Origin: Mesorhizobium_B sp964242945
Lineage (GTDB): Bacteria > Pseudomonadota > Alphaproteobacteria > Rhizobiales > Rhizobiaceae
DNA length: 15,212 nucleotides
Assembly (NCBI GenBank): GCA_964242945.1
Contig: CAXTCF010000100.1
Location: 1-15,212 of the forward strand
Reading direction: 5' to 3'
A program made the translations under genes and the position numbers. Positions 6,355 to 13,177 of this stretch are shown piece after piece. Position 1 is the first letter of the stretch. Every line of letters starts with the position of its first letter. The notes below the pieces were generated by a model. That model was given only the letters and a program-made list of their open reading frames with translations, made no database searches and had not been told where the DNA came from.

Positions 6355-7779
6355 TCACCGGCTGCCGTCGAGATAGGCGATGCGCAGCATGTTGGTGCTG
6401 CCGGGCGTGCGCAGCGGCACGCCCGCCGTGATGATCACACGGTCGCCGGGCTCGCCGAACCCCTCCGTCCGCACGATCTCGCAGGCGCGGCTCACCATGT
6501 CGTCGAGGTCGGACGCATCCGGCGAAACCACGCAATGCGTGCCCCACAGCAGCGAAAGGCGCCGCGCCGTGGCGAGCACGGGCGAAAGCGCGATGATCGG
6601 CACTTTCGGCCGCTCGCGGGCGGCACGCAGGCCCGTCGCGCCGGAGGCGGTGTAGGTGACGATCGCCGCTGCCTTCAGGGTGTCGGCGATCTGCCGCGCG
6701 GCGGCCGAGATCGCGTCGGCGCCGGTGGCTTCGGGCTCGGAGCGCTGGGCGTGGATGATGCCGGGATAGGTCGGGTCCTGCTCCACCTTGCGCGCGATGC
6801 GGTCCATGGTGGCTACCGCCTGCACGGGGAACTGGCCGGACGCGCTTTCCGCCGAAAGCATGATGGCGTCCGCGCCCTCGAACACGGCGGTCGCCACGTC
6901 GGAAACCTCGGCGCGCGTCGGCACCGGCGCGGTGATCATGGATTCCAGCATCTGCGTCGCCACCACCACCGGCTTGCCGGCGCGCCTGGCTGCGCGCGTG
7001 ATCTGCTTCTGGATGCCGGGCACGGATTCCAGCGGCATCTCGACGCCGAGGTCGCCGCGCGCCACCATCAGGGCGTCGGAAAGCTCCATGATTTCGGGCA
7101 GCCGCTGCACCGCCTGCGGCTTCTCGATCTTCGACATCAGGAGCACGCGCCCGTCCGCGATCTTGCGCGCCTCGACAAGGTCCTCCGGCCGCTGGATGAA
7201 CGAAAGCGCCACCCAGTCCACTTTGGCTTCCAGCGCTGCGTCGAGGTCACGGCGGTCCTTGTCCGTCAGCGCGCCGACCGGCAGGTCGGTGTCGGGCAGC
7301 GACACGCCCTTGCGGTCGGAGATCACCTTGCCGACCACTACCTCGCAGACGATGCGCTTGCCGTCCGTTTCGATCACCTTCAGCTCCATCTTGCCGTCGT
7401 CGATCAGCAGGCGGTGTCCCGGCTGGACGGAAGCGAGGATTTCGGGATGGGGCATGTTGACCCGTTCGCTCGTGCCGGGCGCCGGGTCGTCGTCCAGCGT
7501 GAAGCGTGCTCCAGGCGCCAGTTCCTCCTTGCCGTTGGCGAATTTGCCTACGCGCAGCTTCGGTCCCTGGAGGTCGGCCAGGATGCCGATCGGCCGTTCC
7601 ACCGCTGTCTCGACGCTGCGGATGCGGCCGACCAGGACTTCAAGCAGGGCATGGTCCGTGTGGCTCATGTTGATGCGGAACACGTCCACGCCGGTCTCGA
7701 AGAGCTTGCGGATCATCGCCTCGTCGGAGGAAGCGGGCCCAAGCGTCGCCAGGATCTTTACCTTGCGGCTGCGTCTCAT
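6355..7779 (-). CDS. pyk: Pyruvate kinase
   Basis: Pyruvate kinase converts phosphoenolpyruvate and ADP to pyruvate and ATP at the end of glycolysis. The 474-residue protein shows KILATLGPAS at the N terminus, RINMSH (35-40), ADLQGPKLRVG, LLIDDGKMEL, the catalytic lysine segment LLMSKIEKPQAV, the active-site signature MVARGDLGVEMPLE, and ATQMLESMI with PTRAEVSDVA. The C-terminal allosteric domain is present, ending in GSTNMLRIAYL. Length is normal for a bacterial enzyme. The start ATG at 7779 has a modest AAAGG upstream. The gene follows the DUF1036 gene by 28 bp on the same strand, so both probably share a transcript. It converges with the alpha/beta hydrolase. No frame damage is seen. Confidence 0.97.
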   Translation of the reverse strand: MRRSRKVKILATLGPASSDEAMIRKLFETGVDVFRINMSHTDHALLEVLVGRIRSVETAVERPIGILADLQGPKLRVGKFANGKEELAPGARFTLDDDPAPGTSERVNMPHPEILASVQPGHRLLIDDGKMELKVIETDGKRIVCEVVVGKVISDRKGVSLPDTDLPVGALTDKDRRDLDAALEAKVDWVALSFIQRPEDLVEARKIADGRVLLMSKIEKPQAVQRLPEIMELSDALMVARGDLGVEMPLESVPGIQKQITRAARRAGKPVVVATQMLESMITAPVPTRAEVSDVATAVFEGADAIMLSAESASGQFPVQAVATMDRIARKVEQDPTYPGIIHAQRSEPEATGADAISAAARQIADTLKAAAIVTYTASGATGLRAARERPKVPIIALSPVLATARRLSLLWGTHCVVSPDASDLDDMVSRACEIVRTEGFGEPGDRVIITAGVPLRTPGSTNMLRIAYLDGSR

Positions 7780-7807
7780 GCGGGAATGCCTTTAGGGTTA
7801 GGGGCGC

Positions 7808-8332
7808 TCAGGGGTTGGCGGGCGCGGGTGCCGCTGGCGAGGCAGCCGCCGCCGTGCCGGTGCCGCTGCCCGTCTCATCGGTCAATTGCACCATCCAGCT
7901 CGTCTGCTCGCCCGTGTCGTATTCCTGGAAGCCGGCGCGCTGGAAGCCGCGCGCATAGCAATCGTTCACGCCGGCGACCTTGAATTCCTTGTCGGCCACG
8001 CACATGCTGATCGAACCCTCCCAGCGCCCGCCCTTTTCGGCGTCTTCGGCGTAAAGGTAGTAGAAGCGCGAGGAGAGCGGCCCTTCGATCAGGGTCTTGC
8101 AGCTGGAGCCGTCGAGGTGCCACCAGCCCTCCGTCACCCAGCCGCTCTGGGCGCGATAGCCGATGGCGACGCCGACGAGGTTCTGGGTGGCGTTGCAGAC
8201 GCGGAAATCCGCGCGTGCGGCCGGCGCCGAGCCGAGCAGCATCAAGCCGGCCAAGCCCGCGAGGAGGCAGCTGGCCGGAAGCATCCGGAGGCTCCGGAAC
8301 CCTGCCTTGTCAAAAACGCAACCCAGCGGCAT
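7808..8332 (-). CDS. Exported DUF1036 family protein
   Basis: The product contains a hydrophobic signal (LPASCLLAGLAGLMLLGSAPAARA) followed by a DUF1036 domain. The domain begins DFRVCNATQNLVGVAIGYR and continues WVTEGWWHLDGSSCKTLIEGPLSSRFYYLYAEDA, with several cysteines likely to form disulphides in the periplasm. The C terminus is a low-complexity Gly/Thr/Ala/Pro tail. DUF1036 has no assigned function. The frame stays open far upstream (to 8776), but that part reads against the N-formylglutamate amidohydrolase gene and is not protein-like. I place the start at ATG 8332 (174 aa), preceded by GGAGGAA at a good distance; ATG at 8284 (158 aa), with GGAG upstream, is the alternative. A perfect TTGACA on the minus strand (8382-8377) may be a -35 box, but its -10 is poor. 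Confidence 0.88.
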   Translation of the reverse strand: MPLGCVFDKAGFRSLRMLPASCLLAGLAGLMLLGSAPAARADFRVCNATQNLVGVAIGYRAQSGWVTEGWWHLDGSSCKTLIEGPLSSRFYYLYAEDAEKGGRWEGSISMCVADKEFKVAGVNDCYARGFQRAGFQEYDTGEQTSWMVQLTDETGSGTGTAAAASPAAPAPANP

Positions 8333-8528
8333 CGAGAAAAATTCCTCCGCGCCCTTTTCAGGGAACTGCGCGCGTGTGTCAACGCGAGAGCATGGGAAAG
8401 CACCAGCGCAGAGTTGGAGGCGCGGCCGCAAAGGGCAAGCTTTCTCGCCGGTCCGCCGGCAGCGGCCCCAAAGCATTGCGCCGGGCTCACGCGCATGACA
8501 GGAGGGTCCGAACGGATGCACTGGGGCG

Positions 8529-9329
8529 ATGCGCGAAACGGAATTCCTGCCCTTCGAAGTAGTGGAGGGAGACTGGGCGCGGGGCCTGCTCCTGCTCTGC
8601 GACCACGCCCGCAACGCGCTGCCGGCGGAGTATGGCGACCTCGGCCTGCCGCCTGAAGCGTTTCGACGCCATATCGCCTTCGACATCGGGGCGGAAAGCG
8701 TTGCCCGGCACCTTGCCCGGCTGCTCGGCGCGCCGGCCGTGCTGGCCGGATTCTCTCGCCTGCTGATCGACCCCAACCGCGGCGAGGACGACCCGACCCT
8801 GATCCGGCAGCTTTACGACGGCACAGTGATACCGGCGAACTATCCCCTGAGCGCGGAAGAAAAGGAGCGCCGCCTCGCCCGGTTCTACCGGCCCTACCGC
8901 AACGCCGTGGAGGAAGCGGCGGCCCGCGTCCGGAGGACAAGCGAAAGCGCGCCCTTTCTGCTTTCGATCCATTCTTTCACGCCGCGCTTAAGCAAGGCCT
9001 CCGCGCCGCGCCCCTGGCATGTCGGCGTGCTCTGGGACATGGACCACCGCGCCGCCTGGCCCTTGATCGAGATGCTGGCCGCCGACAAGGGGCTGATCGT
9101 CGGCGACAACGAGCCCTATGACGGGGCGCTGCGCGGCGACACGATGTTTTCCCACGCGATCCGCCCCGGCTACGCCCACGCGCTGATCGAGATCCGCCAG
9201 GACCTGATCGGCACGGGATCCGGCGCTCATGAATGGGCGGAGCGCCTGGCGCCGATCGTTGACGCGGTGAACCGCCGCCCCGATATGCACGAAGCAAAGC
9301 AGTTCGGCTCCCGCACGGGGCCTTTGTGA
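8529..9329 (+). CDS. N-formylglutamate amidohydrolase family protein
   Basis: Family members hydrolyse N-formyl-L-glutamate to glutamate and formate, the last step of one histidine-degradation route. The 266-residue protein shows CDHARN (24-29), SRLLIDPNR (76-84), IHSFTP (147-152), VGVLWD and IEIRQDLI near the C terminus, matching the family's metal and substrate motifs. No other hut genes are in the window; neighbours are DUF1036, DUF1244 and GapR. A housekeeping or broader amidohydrolase role is therefore as likely as histidine use, and I give no hutG symbol. The gene is divergent from DUF1036 across a 196-bp gap and is followed after 10 bp by the DUF1244 gene, indicating an operon. A GGAGG at about 8501-8505 is far from the ATG, so the start is less certain than the frame. 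Confidence 0.88.
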   Translation: MRETEFLPFEVVEGDWARGLLLLCDHARNALPAEYGDLGLPPEAFRRHIAFDIGAESVARHLARLLGAPAVLAGFSRLLIDPNRGEDDPTLIRQLYDGTVIPANYPLSAEEKERRLARFYRPYRNAVEEAAARVRRTSESAPFLLSIHSFTPRLSKASAPRPWHVGVLWDMDHRAAWPLIEMLAADKGLIVGDNEPYDGALRGDTMFSHAIRPGYAHALIEIRQDLIGTGSGAHEWAERLAPIVDAVNRRPDMHEAKQFGSRTGPL

Positions 9330-9339
9330 AAGACGTCCC

Positions 9340-9648
9340 ATGCCCGATTCAGATGATGCCGAGCGCGAAAAATGGGAGGCGGCGGCGTTCCGCCGGCTGG
9401 TCGCGCACCTGCGCGAGCGCGCGGACGTGCAGAACATCGACCTGATGAATCTGGCAGGCTTCTGCCGCAACTGCCTGTCCAACTGGCTGCGCGAGGCGGC
9501 GGAAAACTCCGGCGCGGCCATGACCAAGGACGCCTCGCGCGAACTGATCTACGGCATGCCGTACGCCAAGTGGCAGGAAAAATTCCAGCGCGAGGCGACG
9601 CCCGAGCAGAAAGCCGCCTTCGAGACCGCTCGGCCGGCGGAGCACTGA
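9340..9648 (+). CDS. DUF1244 family protein
   Basis: The 102-residue product contains AAFRRLVAHLRERADVQNIDLMNLAGFCRNCLSNW with a CxxC pair at Cys42 and Cys45, followed by ELIYGMPYAKWQEKFQ. These are the hallmarks of DUF1244, a small soluble protein common in proteobacteria with no assigned biochemical function. The cysteine pair could bind a metal or be redox active; this is inference. The gene starts 10 bp after the N-formylglutamate amidohydrolase stop and precedes gapR by 80 bp on the same strand. That gap holds a nested hairpin. There is no sign of truncation. Confidence 0.9.
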   Translation: MPDSDDAEREKWEAAAFRRLVAHLRERADVQNIDLMNLAGFCRNCLSNWLREAAENSGAAMTKDASRELIYGMPYAKWQEKFQREATPEQKAAFETARPAEH

Positions 9649-9673
9649 CGGATCCTCCCGTTAACCGCCGAGC

Positions 9674-9709
9674 AACCGCTTTCCTTCATCAAGGAGGCGC
9701 CAAGCGGTT
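9674..9709 (+). promoter_or_regulatory. Nested hairpin in the gapR leader
   Basis: AACCGCTT (9674-9681) pairs perfectly with AAGCGGTT (9702-9709). Inside it TCCTT (9682-9686) pairs with AAGGA (9691-9695) around the loop CATC, leaving GGCGCC as a one-sided bulge. The structure lies between the DUF1244 stop and the gapR ribosome-binding site (GGAGG at 9717-9721). It has no T-tract, so it could be a processing or stability element or a leader structure controlling gapR. Confidence 0.5.
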
Positions 9710-9728
9710 TGATCTCGGAGGCTGAAGG

Positions 9729-9995
9729 ATGAGCACGCAGTTGAGCGAGCAGGACAATGTTCAGGCGGTAGCCGCCGGCCAGCTGAAGGCGCTGATCGAG
9801 CGCATCGAGCGCCTGGAAGAAGACAAGAAGCAGATTTCCGACGACATCAAGGATGTCTATGCCGAAGCCAAGGGCACGGGCTTCGACATCAAGGCGCTGC
9901 GCTCCATCGTGCGGCTCCGCAAGAAGGAAGCCTCGGAGCGCGAGGAAGAGGAAGCGATCCTCGACCTCTACAAGGCCGCTCTCGGCATGACCTGA
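9729..9995 (+). CDS. gapR: GapR-like nucleoid protein (DUF2312)
   Basis: The 88-residue protein is a DUF2312 member, the family of Caulobacter GapR. GapR forms clamp-like oligomers around overtwisted, AT-rich DNA, marks positive supercoils ahead of replication and transcription, and stimulates topoisomerases. Visible features are an N-terminal helix QLKALIERIERLEEDKKQI suited to coiled-coil pairing, EAKGTGFDIKALRSIVRLRKK with the basic DNA-contact face, and a glutamate-rich stretch before the C-terminal LYKAALGM. Length matches the family. The ATG at 9729 has GGAGG seven bases upstream. It follows DUF1244 on the same strand and may be read from the same transcript or from an unseen promoter in the 80-bp gap. 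It converges with the Dabb gene across a hairpin. Confidence 0.92.
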   Translation: MSTQLSEQDNVQAVAAGQLKALIERIERLEEDKKQISDDIKDVYAEAKGTGFDIKALRSIVRLRKKEASEREEEEAILDLYKAALGMT

Positions 9996-10026
9996 CGGAT
10001 CGTCCGCCGCCTGATCGCGCGAGTGC

Positions 10027-10052
10027 CTTAAGCGCCGCAGAAGGCGCTCAAG
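10027..10052. terminator. Bidirectional terminator-like hairpin between gapR and the Dabb gene
   Basis: CTT-A-AGCGCC (10027-10036) faces GGCGCT-C-AAG (10043-10052) across a six-base loop: a 9-bp stem with one A/C mismatch. It sits between convergent genes and overlaps the Dabb stop codon. There are no T-tracts on either side, so termination would be weak or factor-assisted. Confidence 0.4.
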
Positions 10053-10362
10053 CCGGCACGTCCAGGTCGAACACCAGAACCCCGCCGAGCCCGCCTTCGG
10101 CCGCGGCCACGATGCGCGCGCCGGCCTTTGCGTGTTCGGCGTCGCCAAGGTACTGGTCGCGGGCCGCCGTGTCCGCGAAGTCAACGATGAAGCCGTCGGA
10201 AAATCCCTTGTCCAGGCCTTCGGGACTGGCGTTCCCGCCCGCATGGACCGCAAGCAGGCCAGGGATGCGGGGCTTCAAAGCAGTGATCGCCTCAAAGATC
10301 GCCGCGCGCTCGGCGGCAGGCACCTCCGTCCGGAAGCGGACAAGCACACAGTGCCGGATCAT
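10048..10362 (-). CDS. Dabb-domain (stress-responsive A/B barrel) protein
   Basis: The 104-residue product starts MIRHCVLVRFR and contains AIFEAITALKPRIPGLLAVHAGGN, GFSDGFIVDFADTAARDQYLGDAEHAKA and VLVFDLDVPA. This is the pattern of the dimeric alpha-beta barrel (Dabb) family, with alternating strands, a long helix and a conserved H near the end of the second helix. Such proteins are small cytoplasmic dimers; some are stress induced and some are enzymes such as cyclases, but most have no known activity. It converges with gapR and is divergent from the sugar transporter, with 327 bp between. Nothing suggests a link to either neighbour. Confidence 0.88.
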   Translation of the reverse strand: MIRHCVLVRFRTEVPAAERAAIFEAITALKPRIPGLLAVHAGGNASPEGLDKGFSDGFIVDFADTAARDQYLGDAEHAKAGARIVAAAEGGLGGVLVFDLDVPA

Positions 10363-10546
10363 CGCGCGTTCAACACCTGCATCGGAAGAAAATCAGGCCG
10401 GCAGCCTGGATCGCGGACGATCTCCGGTCAAGCGCTCCTGATCGAAACGCTTGCGCCTGGCGAGCGGCTTCACCAGGAGTGGGAAAGCATCGGCTGAGAG
10501 CCGGGCGAATGCGGTTTTGGGCTTTTGACAAAAGATGACCGCCGTG

Positions 10547-10574
10547 TTGACAACCCGCTGATGCCGCTTAGGTT
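10547..10574 (+). promoter_or_regulatory. Candidate promoter of the sugar ABC importer operon
   Basis: TTGACA (10547-10552) is a perfect -35 box. A 16-bp spacer leads to TAGGTT (10569-10574), a weak -10 with three matches. Predicted transcription starts near 10581, giving a leader of about 110 nt before the ATG at 10690. A weak -10 is typical of a regulated promoter. Confidence 0.45.
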
Positions 10575-10583
10575 CAGCTGAAC
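10572..10583. promoter_or_regulatory. Operator-like palindrome over the -10 box
   Basis: GTTCAGCTGAAC is a perfect 12-bp palindrome that overlaps the candidate -10 (10569-10574) and the predicted start point. This is where a repressor of a sugar operon would be expected to bind. No regulator gene is in the window, and the sequence lacks the central CG of classic LacI-family operators, so the protein family is open. Confidence 0.45.
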
Positions 10584-10600
10584 GTTTGAAGGGCCGCAAT

Positions 10601-10631
10601 GCACGCAGGCCGTGCTTGTTGGAGGACAAGC
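10601..10631 (+). promoter_or_regulatory. Tandem hairpins in the leader of the binding-protein gene
   Basis: GCACG (10601-10605) pairs with CGTGC (10611-10615). GCTTGT (10614-10619) pairs with ACAAGC (10626-10631) with TGGAGG in the loop. The stems share two bases, so they would compete slightly or stack. The true ribosome-binding site of the gene (GGGAGG, 10676-10681) lies downstream and is not in these stems. Their role is unknown. Confidence 0.35.
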
Positions 10632-10689
10632 TGCCCCGACGTTGAAGCTGACGTCGAACGGCAGCAGGCATCAAAGGGAGGATGTCCTT

Positions 10690-11964
10690 ATGAAAGTGGA
10701 ACGATTCTTTCGTGCAGTCGCAGCGGGAGGGGCGCTTGCCGCTCTTCTGAGCACCACGGCCCTCGCGGCCAATGTCAACTTCGTCTCCGGCGCAGTCGGC
10801 AAGGACATCGAAGTCGTCCGCGGCGTCGCGGACAAGTGGGAAAAGGAAACCGGCAACAAGGTCACCATCGTGCCGATGCCGTCCTCCACCACCGACCAGT
10901 TCGCGCAGTACCGCCTGTGGCTTTCCGCCCACAACCCCGACATCGACGTCTATCAGACCGACGTCATCTGGGCGCCGCAACTGGCCGAGCACTTCGTCGA
11001 TATGACGGACATAGCCAAAGACGTGGTCAAGGACCACTTCCCCTCGATCATCCAGTCGCAGACCGTGGACGGCAAGCTGGTAGCGCTGCCGGTCTTCACC
11101 GACGCCCCGGCCCTCTACTATCGCAAGGACCTTCTCGAGAAATACGGTGCGTCCGTGCCGAAGACCTGGCAGGAACTGACCGCGACTGCCAAGAAGATCC
11201 AGGACGGCGAGCGCGCGGCCGGCAAGGGCGACCTGTATGGCTTCGTGTTCCAGGCCAACGCCTATGAGGGCCTGACCTGCGACGCGCTGGAATGGGTCAA
11301 GTCCTTCGGCGGCGGGCAGATCATCGAGCCGGACGGCAACATCTCCATCAACAACCCGAAGGCCGCTGCTGCGCTCGACGCCGCGAGGGGCTGGATCGGC
11401 TCCATCGCGCCGGAAGGCGTGCTGTCCTACGGCGAGGAGGAGTCGCGCGGCGTTTGGCAGACCGGCAATGCCGTGTTCATGCGTAACTGGCCTTATGCCT
11501 TTGCGCTCGGCAACGGCGGCGACAGCCCTGTCAAGGACAAGTTCGACGTGGCGCCGCTGCCTTCCGGCGGCGAGGGCGGTCAGTCCGCCGCGACGCTCGG
11601 CGGCTGGAACGTCGCGGTGTCGAAGTATTCGCCCAATCAGGAAGCCGCGATCGGCTTCGCCAAGTATCTCGCTTCGGCCGAGGTGCAGAAGGTGCAGGCG
11701 CTTCAGGCCTCGCACCTGCCCACGATCATCTCCCTCTACGAGGATGCGGATATCGCCAAGGAGCAGCCGATCATCCCGAAATGGAAGGACATCTTCCTGA
11801 ACGCGGTGCCGCGCCCCTCCGCGCCGACCAAAGGCAACTACAACGAGGTTTCCTCGAAGTTCTGGACCGCGGTGCACGAAACCCTTTCCGGCAACGGGAC
11901 CGCAGCCGAGAATCTCGAAAACCTTGAGGCCGACCTCCAGGACCTGAAGGGCGGCGGCTGGTAA
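10690..11964 (+). CDS. Sugar ABC importer, periplasmic solute-binding protein
   Basis: The 424-residue protein captures a sugar in the periplasm and delivers it to the permease pair encoded next. It has a signal peptide (MKVERFF, hydrophobic AVAAGGALAALLSTTALA, cleavage near 26-27). The MalE-like family 1 fold follows, visible in NVNFVSGAVGKDIEVV, DVYQTDVIWAPQLAEHF, VALPVFTDAPALYYRKDLLEKYG, FQANAYEGLTCDALEW and a tryptophan-containing GVWQTGNAVFMRNWPYA. The set resembles ThuE/AglE-type proteins for trehalose, maltose or other alpha-glucosides; the ligand cannot be fixed from sequence. The frame is open from GTG at 10612, but ATG 10690 gives a proper signal peptide and has GGGAGG eight bases upstream. 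The first permease starts 220 bp later, after stem-loops. Confidence 0.92.
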   Translation: MKVERFFRAVAAGGALAALLSTTALAANVNFVSGAVGKDIEVVRGVADKWEKETGNKVTIVPMPSSTTDQFAQYRLWLSAHNPDIDVYQTDVIWAPQLAEHFVDMTDIAKDVVKDHFPSIIQSQTVDGKLVALPVFTDAPALYYRKDLLEKYGASVPKTWQELTATAKKIQDGERAAGKGDLYGFVFQANAYEGLTCDALEWVKSFGGGQIIEPDGNISINNPKAAAALDAARGWIGSIAPEGVLSYGEEESRGVWQTGNAVFMRNWPYAFALGNGGDSPVKDKFDVAPLPSGGEGGQSAATLGGWNVAVSKYSPNQEAAIGFAKYLASAEVQKVQALQASHLPTIISLYEDADIAKEQPIIPKWKDIFLNAVPRPSAPTKGNYNEVSSKFWTAVHETLSGNGTAAENLENLEADLQDLKGGGW

Positions 11965-11979
11965 GCAGCCCCTCCAACG

Positions 11980-12030
11980 CGGCGGACCCTGCCGGGTCTG
12001 CCGCCGACGCCGGGACACGCTTTCCCCGGC
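11980..12030 (+). promoter_or_regulatory. Intercistronic stem-loops after the binding-protein gene
   Basis: First hairpin: CGGCGG-ACCC (11980-11989) with GGGT (11994-11997) and CCGCCG (12001-12006), with a three-base bulge at 11998-12000. Second: GCCGGG (12009-12014) with CCCGGC (12025-12030) and a ten-base loop. The 220-bp gap at 11965-12184 holds no gene. Hairpins here commonly protect the binding-protein part of the message so that it outnumbers the permeases; that role is inferred. Confidence 0.5.
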
Positions 12031-12184
12031 CTCATCGAAAGCCGGAGCGCCGCCGGATTCCCGGCCGCGTTGGCCAAGGCGCTCCATCCGGAAACTTCAT
12101 CGCTCCGGAACCTCCGAACATCGACGCCGGTCTGCGGGCTGATCTTCGGATTGATGCTGGAACGAGGGCTTGGGAGGGCTCCAC

Positions 12185-13177
12185 GTGACTGCAATCACCC
12201 TGGAAGGGCGACCGCCGCCGCCCGCCGCACCCGCCAAGCGCGTGGAGCGTTCGGAATTGCAGGCGCAGCGGGTTCGCGCCGCGCGGATCTTCCTCCTGCC
12301 CATGCTGGTGGCGCTTGCGGCCGTCGCGGCTTGGCCGCTGCTGCGGACCATCTACTTCTCCTTCACCGACACGACCCTGAACGACCTGTCGGGCGGCAAG
12401 TTCGTCGGCTTCAACAACTACCTGACCTGGCGCACGCTGGCTTCGGGCCGGGTCCGTTGGGGCGGCACGCTGGCCGATCCCGCCTGGTGGAACGCGGTCT
12501 ATAACACCTTCCGCTTCGCCATCGTGTCCGTGGTCATCGAAACCGTGCTCGGCCTCCTCGTGGCGCTGGTGCTCAACGCCGAGTTCAAGGGGCGCGCCCT
12601 TGTGCGCGCCGCCATCCTGATCCCCTGGGCGATCCCGACCATCGTGTCGGCCAAGCTCTGGGCCTGGCTGTTCAACGACCAGTTCGGCATGGTCAACGAC
12701 ATGCTGCTCAACCTCGGCCTGATCGACCACAAGATCGCCTGGACGGCCAGCGTGGACACGGCCATGTACGCCGTGCTGATCGTCGACGTCTGGAAGACCA
12801 CGCCGTTCATGGCGCTGCTCTGCCTCGCCGGCCTCCAGATGATCCCGCGCGACATCTATGAGGCGTCGAAGATCGACGGCATCCACCCGGTAAAGGTGTT
12901 CTTCAAGATCACGCTGCCGTTGGTGAGGCCCGCCTTGATGGTCGCCGTTATCTTCCGCCTGCTCGACGCGCTGCGCATCTTCGACCTGATCTACGTGCTG
13001 ACGCCGAACTCGCCGGCCACCAAGACCATGTCGGTCATCTCCCAGGAAAACCTCTTCCAGTTCGACAAGTTCTACTACGGCTCGGCGCAGTCCACGGTGC
13101 TCTTCCTGATCATCGCGCTTTCGGTCGTGCTCTACATCTGGCTCGGCAAGGTCGATCTCGGAGGGCAGAAGTCATGA
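12185..13177 (+). CDS. Sugar ABC importer, permease subunit (MalF-like)
   Basis: The 330-residue integral membrane protein belongs to the MalF-type binding-protein-dependent permeases. A cytoplasmic, proline-rich N terminus is followed by about six hydrophobic segments, starting with IFLLPMLVALAAVAAWPLL and including FAIVSVVIETVLGLLVALVLNA and AILIPWAIPTIVSAKLWAWLF. The EAA loop that contacts the ATPase is YEASKIDGIHPVKVFFKITLPLVRPA. The start is GTG at 12185 with GGGAGGG seven bases upstream; the frame also opens at TTG 12170, which falls just before that ribosome-binding site and is rejected. It overlaps the second permease by 4 nt (ATGA), so the two subunits are translationally coupled and should form a heterodimer. 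The order E-F-G-K matches thuEFGK-like operons. Confidence 0.92.
   Translation: MTAITLEGRPPPPAAPAKRVERSELQAQRVRAARIFLLPMLVALAAVAAWPLLRTIYFSFTDTTLNDLSGGKFVGFNNYLTWRTLASGRVRWGGTLADPAWWNAVYNTFRFAIVSVVIETVLGLLVALVLNAEFKGRALVRAAILIPWAIPTIVSAKLWAWLFNDQFGMVNDMLLNLGLIDHKIAWTASVDTAMYAVLIVDVWKTTPFMALLCLAGLQMIPRDIYEASKIDGIHPVKVFFKITLPLVRPALMVAVIFRLLDALRIFDLIYVLTPNSPATKTMSVISQENLFQFDKFYYGSAQSTVLFLIIALSVVLYIWLGKVDLGGQKS

Larger units (their letters stand above)
10363..10689. other. Intergenic region upstream of the sugar importer operon
   Basis: This 327-bp gap has no convincing gene; the open frames across it lack family features. At 10435-10479 there is a two-part hairpin: outer CTCCTG (10435-10440) with CAGGAG (10474-10479), inner CGCTTGC (10448-10454) with GCGAGCG (10460-10466, one wobble). 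TTGACA occurs twice, at 10525-10530 and 10547-10552, exactly 22 bp apart. The second fits the candidate promoter described separately. Downstream are a 12-bp palindrome and a structured leader. Confidence 0.6.

Noticed and set aside
6286..7983. Plus-strand 565-codon frame opposite pyruvate kinase
   Set aside because: It is a His/Arg/Asp-rich antisense shadow without domains; pyruvate kinase on the other strand is unmistakable.
8333..8776. N-terminal extension of the DUF1036 frame up to 8776
   Set aside because: It would overlap the N-formylglutamate amidohydrolase gene by about 250 bp, has no domain likeness, and would bury the signal peptide inside the protein.
10393..12087. Minus-strand 564-codon frame opposite the solute-binding protein
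   Set aside because: It is antisense to a gene with a signal peptide and full family pattern, and has composition typical of a GC-rich shadow frame.
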